A DNA stretch of 7,387 bases from DASWHR01 sp035541035 (GTDB lineage Bacteria > Actinomycetota > AC-67): contig DATLFO010000302.1 of the NCBI GenBank assembly GCA_035541035.1, positions 1 to 7,387 on the forward strand. The letters are read 5' to 3'. The translations under genes were made by a program, and so were the position numbers. The notes beneath the pieces are model-generated. The model was not told the origin of the DNA, did no database searches, and saw nothing but the letters and a program-made list of their open reading frames with translations. Positions 5,124-7,387 of this stretch are shown here, piece after piece. The first letter of the stretch is position 1; each line of letters begins with the position of its first letter.

Positions 5124-6481
5124 GCGCCGGGCGGAACGATGTCGCCGGGCGGAACGATGCCGCCGGGGGCGGAGGCGGGGTCCGGCGGCGGAGGCGGGGT
5201 CTCGCCGCGTTCCTGCGCCTGGCGGCGCGCCAGCACCGCCTCCTTGCTCGCGATGCGATGGCGTCGGCGGATCTTGGCCTCGTCTTGACGGCGGCGCTCC
5301 TCGTCGGTCTCGGGATCTAGGCGCGGCACGGGACGCGGTTTTCCTTCCTCGTCGAGCGCGACGAAGACCAGATACGCGCTCGACACGTGACGGCGCTCGC
5401 CGGTGACGGTGTTCTCGGCCTCGACGCGAACGCCAACTTCCATCGACGTGCGGCCGACGTCGTTGACCTGCGCGGTGAGCGTGACCACGTCGGTGAGGAA
5501 CACCGGCTCGATGAAGCTCATCTCGTCCATCGACACGGTCACGACGCGCCCATGCGCATGCTTGATGGCCGACAGGCCCGCGGCGGTGTCCACGAGCTTC
5601 ATGATCACGCCGCCATGGACGTTGCCCGCCAGATTGGCGTCGGTGATGCTCATCGCCTGCGACAGCGACACGCGCGATTCGCTGGGGTGACGGCTTTGCT
5701 CGCTCATCGGGTCGTAAGCGTGTCCGACCGCGTAGTCGCGCGCAAATCTGCCGAGGAAGTCGGCCACGGTCGTGTCGGGGGCGAGCCGGCCGCTGCGAAG
5801 CCCTAAAAGCTCGGCCATGCCGGGGGCGAGCCGGCGGCTTCGAAGGTTCAGAATGTCGGCCATGCCGGGGGCGGGCGGCATCACGCCGGCGCCCTGACCG
5901 GACGCCTCGTCGCCCGCCGGCGAGTCCTCCCGCGGCCGTGCTCGCATCCCCGCCGCGATCACCCAGGCGATGCCGAGGCCGATCACGATGTCGCCGATGC
6001 TGATGACGTCGCGGATCGGCCGCACGGGGATCACGTCGCCGAGCCAGTTCAGCACCGTTGTGTCGCTCGCGAAGACGTGCTTGAGGGCGAACCGGTTTTC
6101 CTCGCCCGACGGGATCGGGGCGTTCGCGGCCCGCAGCGCCGCGCGCGAGACGGGGATGCCGCGGTTCGGCGCGATCGCCACCAGGTTCAACGCGGTGCCC
6201 GCCCCCACGATCAGAAACGCCACGCGCAGCCAGGCGCGATGCGCGGCCGCGACCACGCCCAGCCACACGATGAGCAAGCCGTAGGAGCCGATCACGATCC
6301 AGAACTTCACGTCGCGCGTCAGCCATGACGCCGAGACGAATCCCGCGCCCACCTGCGCCAGGACCGCGACGTAGAGCAGCCACACCCAGGGGAAGCGAAC
6401 GCTCGCCGCGAGCCATCGCAGCCTGCCGCGCATCGCGAAGCCTGCGAGCAGGCCCAGCGCGATCCCGGCGAGATACAGCAT
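5120..6481 (-). CDS. Fusion: DUF5317 membrane domain + hotdog acyl-CoA thioesterase (YciA/BACH type)
   Basis: A 453-residue protein in three parts. Residues 1-178 match DUF5317, a small bacterial membrane family of unknown function: helices at about 1-17, 31-49, 60-79, 86-103 and 161-178, with the family-like stretches ALNLVAIAPNRGIPVSRAAL (97-116) and LGDVIPVRPIRDVISIGDIV (147-166). Residues 179-258 are a linker with a duplicated 15-residue unit. Residues about 268-385 form a hotdog domain of the acyl-CoA thioesterase class that hydrolyses acyl-CoA to fatty acid and CoA: NLAGNVHGGVIMKLVDTAAG (283-302, with N287 and D298 the likely catalytic residues by family analogy), VTVSMDEMSFIEPV (314-327), VGRTSMEVGV (342-351) and VALDEEGKPRPVP (374-386). 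A charged, helical stretch (390-425) and a Pro/Gly-rich tail follow. An internal ATG at 5707 (residue 259) lies just before the hotdog and could start a separate 195-residue protein, but no ribosome site or TAnnnT precedes it. The ATG at 6481 has TAGAAT 9 nt upstream. Domain calls are firm; the fusion is what the frame shows. Confidence 0.87.
   Translation of the reverse strand: MLYLAGIALGLLAGFAMRGRLRWLAASVRFPWVWLLYVAVLAQVGAGFVSASWLTRDVKFWIVIGSYGLLIVWLGVVAAAHRAWLRVAFLIVGAGTALNLVAIAPNRGIPVSRAALRAANAPIPSGEENRFALKHVFASDTTVLNWLGDVIPVRPIRDVISIGDIVIGLGIAWVIAAGMRARPREDSPAGDEASGQGAGVMPPAPGMADILNLRSRRLAPGMAELLGLRSGRLAPDTTVADFLGRFARDYAVGHAYDPMSEQSRHPSESRVSLSQAMSITDANLAGNVHGGVIMKLVDTAAGLSAIKHAHGRVVTVSMDEMSFIEPVFLTDVVTLTAQVNDVGRTSMEVGVRVEAENTVTGERRHVSSAYLVFVALDEEGKPRPVPRLDPETDEERRRQDEAKIRRRHRIASKEAVLARRQAQERGETPPPPPDPASAPGGIVPPGDIVPPGA
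5125..5160. repeat. 18-bp tandem repeat just past the glycosyltransferase stop
   Basis: CGCCGGGCGGAACGATG plus T or C occurs twice in a row (5125-5142 and 5143-5160), with a third partial copy starting at 5161. On the minus strand it encodes the repeated tail GGIVPP-GDIVPP-GA of the DUF5317-thioesterase protein. The period of 18 keeps that reading frame. Confidence 0.75.
5168..5201. repeat. Short GC-rich direct repeat in the Pro-rich tail
   Basis: The 15-mer GGCGGAGGCGGGGTC occurs at 5168-5182 and again at 5187-5201, a period of 19 bp. It is read on the minus strand as TPPPPPDPAS. Together with the neighbouring 18-bp repeat it makes 5125-5201 a low-complexity block between the two convergent genes. 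Confidence 0.6.
5774..5879. repeat. 45-bp tandem repeat in the DUF5317-thioesterase linker
   Basis: Full units lie at 5783-5827 and 5828-5872 and agree at 36 of 45 positions. The conserved edge G(T/C)CGGGGGCG recurs at 5774, 5819 and 5864, so a third, partial copy flanks them. On the minus strand the units encode APGMADILNLRSRRL (residues 204-218) and APGMAELLGLRSGRL (219-233), then AP and a diverged third helix, TTVADFLGRFARDY. Most changes between units fall in the middle. Confidence 0.8.
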
Positions 6482-6490
6482 CGTGCGTCG

Positions 6491-6496
6491 ATTCTA
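6491..6496 (-). promoter_or_regulatory. Candidate -10 box (TAGAAT) for the DUF5317-thioesterase gene
   Basis: On the minus strand TAGAAT is followed by nine bases and then the ATG at 6481. There is no purine-rich ribosome site in those nine bases, so a leaderless or 1-3 nt leader transcript is the simplest reading. No -35 match is seen. The opposing gene has a box of the same form and spacing, TAGACT plus nine bases. Confidence 0.4.
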
Positions 6497-6516
6497 GGCG
6501 CGACGGCTCATCGCGC

Positions 6517-6529
6517 CCCGGCAGCCGGG
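6517..6529. repeat. 13-bp interrupted palindrome in the divergent spacer
   Basis: CCCGGC-A-GCCGGG forms a perfect 6+6 inverted repeat with a one-base centre, between the two divergent -10 candidates and 7 bp before TAGACT. Its position would suit an operator controlling either gene. In DNA this rich in G and C such a short dyad has a fair chance of being accidental. Confidence 0.3.
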
Positions 6530-6536
6530 CACGCAC

Positions 6537-6542
6537 TAGACT
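6537..6542 (+). promoter_or_regulatory. Candidate -10 box (TAGACT) for the exported four-Cys protein gene
   Basis: TAGACT ends nine bases before the ATG at 6552, and the gap (CGGCCCCCG) has no ribosome-site match. This is the spacing expected of a leaderless or very short leader mRNA. No TTGACA-like -35 is visible at the normal distance. Confidence 0.4.
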
Positions 6543-6551
6543 CGGCCCCCG

Positions 6552-7387
6552 ATGAGAAGCCGATTCCGCCCGGCCGTCGTCGCGGCCATGCTCGCCGCCG
6601 TCGTCGGTGGCATTGCCGCACCCGCACCCGCATCGTCGATCGACGCCGGCGGCAGGCTCGTGGTCGCGGTCGAGCTGAAGGCGATGCGCGGCGACGCCGT
6701 GACCGTCTGCCAGGACCAGCCGTTCGGCGAGGGCGTGGAGACGTTCGCCGACACGGTCGCGGCCGCATTCGGCTTGCCGCTGACCGGCGTCAACGCCTCG
6801 CCGTCTTCGGATTGCTTCGCGCTGAATCTGACGGGTCCGCTGACCACGCGCGGCCCCGGCGGCGCGCGCATCCTTCGCTTCGATGCCGGCGCGCTGTCCT
6901 CGATCGCGAGCGAGGCGGGCTTCGGCGAGGCGTTCCTGGTCGTGTGCACCCCGAACGTGACCGACCGGATCCAGGTGCTGACCGGCGACCGTCCGGCCCG
7001 CGCGAGCGGCTGCGACGCGAAGGGCTACGCGTGGAGCCTGGCCGATCCACTCGAGATCGAGGTTGCCTTCCGTGCGACCGGAGCCGACCTGGCCGAAGGG
7101 CTGCTCGCGGCCGCAGCGTGGTGGATCGCGTTCGCCACGCTGCTCGGCATCGCAGTCGTGCGTCGCGCCCAGCTCGGGCTGCTGCGCCGGATGCCACTGC
7201 TCGGCGGCGCCGCCGGCGCGCTCGTCGCCGGCGCGGCCGCCTATGGATGGATCTTCGTCGCTTCGCGCTCCCCGCTCGTGGACGCGCTGGCGATGCTCGC
7301 CGGCCTGGGCTCGGCCGGTGAGGTTGCGCTGCTGGCGAGCGGCTCGGCGCTGGCGCTCGCGCTCACCGCGGTCGGGGCGCGCCGCAT
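6552..7387 (+). CDS. Exported/membrane protein with four-cysteine ectodomain (partial, runs off the window)
   Basis: The frame stays open for 278 codons to the window edge, so the C-terminus is missing. I do not recognise the family. Residues 1-28 are a clear Sec signal peptide: MRSRFRP, a hydrophobic AVVAAMLAAVVGGIA core and an Ala-rich APAPASS cleavage region. Residues about 30-180 form a soluble, presumably extracytoplasmic domain with exactly four cysteines (C53, C88, C132, C154), which would allow two disulfides. LAEGLLAAAAWWIAFATLLGI (180-200) is a membrane helix followed by a basic turn, VVRRAQLGLLRR (202-213). Two more hydrophobic segments follow (about 215-237 and 245-275). An N-terminal ectodomain joined to several helices suggests a sensor, a protease or a transport-linked membrane protein, but no motif decides this. 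The ATG is the first in frame, puts the signal peptide correctly and has TAGACT nine bases upstream. The neighbouring divergent gene gives no functional clue. Confidence 0.8.
   Translation, partial: MRSRFRPAVVAAMLAAVVGGIAAPAPASSIDAGGRLVVAVELKAMRGDAVTVCQDQPFGEGVETFADTVAAAFGLPLTGVNASPSSDCFALNLTGPLTTRGPGGARILRFDAGALSSIASEAGFGEAFLVVCTPNVTDRIQVLTGDRPARASGCDAKGYAWSLADPLEIEVAFRATGADLAEGLLAAAAWWIAFATLLGIAVVRRAQLGLLRRMPLLGGAAGALVAGAAAYGWIFVASRSPLVDALAMLAGLGSAGEVALLASGSALALALTAVGARR

Noticed and set aside
5125..5201. The tandem repeats considered as a CRISPR array or a mobile-element end.
   Set aside because: There are no unique spacers between units, the units are only 15-18 bp, they lie within a coding frame, and no transposase or integrase is nearby.
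5705..5707. An internal ATG (residue 259) as the start of a separate thioesterase gene.
   Set aside because: No ribosome site or TAnnnT box precedes it, and the frame is open from the DUF5317 start. It is kept only as an alternative within the fusion entry.
4101..6536. A minus-strand open frame of 811 codons covering the glycosyltransferase and the thioesterase fusion.
   Set aside because: It is Arg-rich noise in a shifted frame. Both true genes in this interval show family motifs in other frames.
6536..7197. Minus-strand open frames opposite the exported four-Cys protein (6508-6768, 6536-6949, 6790-7197).
   Set aside because: The forward frame has a signal peptide, cysteines and membrane helices, and stays open for 278 codons to the window edge. 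The reverse products show no features.

Overview
This is a GC-rich window (roughly 70% by eye) from a bacterial chromosome. It holds six protein genes with almost no intergenic DNA. The likely source is a high-GC Actinomycetota, with the Thermoleophilia one reasonable guess. That rests on the base composition, a DUF5317 protein, GTG starts, weak or absent Shine-Dalgarno sequences and TAnnnT boxes placed right before start codons. It is an inference; no rRNA or other phylogenetic marker is present. I see no tRNA, rRNA, insertion sequence, CRISPR array, integrase or attachment site.

Layout: (1) 76-1197, minus: membrane-anchored or secreted protein with seven propeller-like repeats. (2) 1222-2691, plus: O-antigen ligase/polymerase-family membrane protein. 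(3) 2614-4104, minus: Wzx-like polysaccharide flippase. (4) 4170-5123, plus: GT-B family 4 glycosyltransferase that ends early. (5) 5120-6481, minus: DUF5317 membrane domain joined in frame to a hotdog acyl-CoA thioesterase. (6) 6552 to the window end, plus: exported protein with a four-cysteine ectodomain and membrane helices, cut by the window edge. The first 75 bases hold no gene I can support.

Genes 2, 3 and 4 form the core of a surface-glycan module. The glycosyltransferase would add sugars to a lipid-linked glycan at the inner membrane face, the flippase would move it across, and the ligase/polymerase would polymerise or attach it outside. Yet they do not form an operon: all six genes strictly alternate strand. 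This gives three short divergent control regions (24, 65 and 70 bp) and two overlapping convergent ends (78 and 4 bp). Each gene has a TAnnnT box upstream, four of them 6-9 nt from the start codon as in leaderless transcription. In two of the divergent regions the opposing boxes overlap.

The most noteworthy points are the DUF5317-thioesterase fusion with a 45-bp tandem repeat in its linker, the truncated glycosyltransferase whose 3' end abuts an 18-bp tandem repeat, and a 24-bp tandem duplication that gives the flippase two in-frame start codons. I found no clearly new defence, mobile or biosynthetic system.
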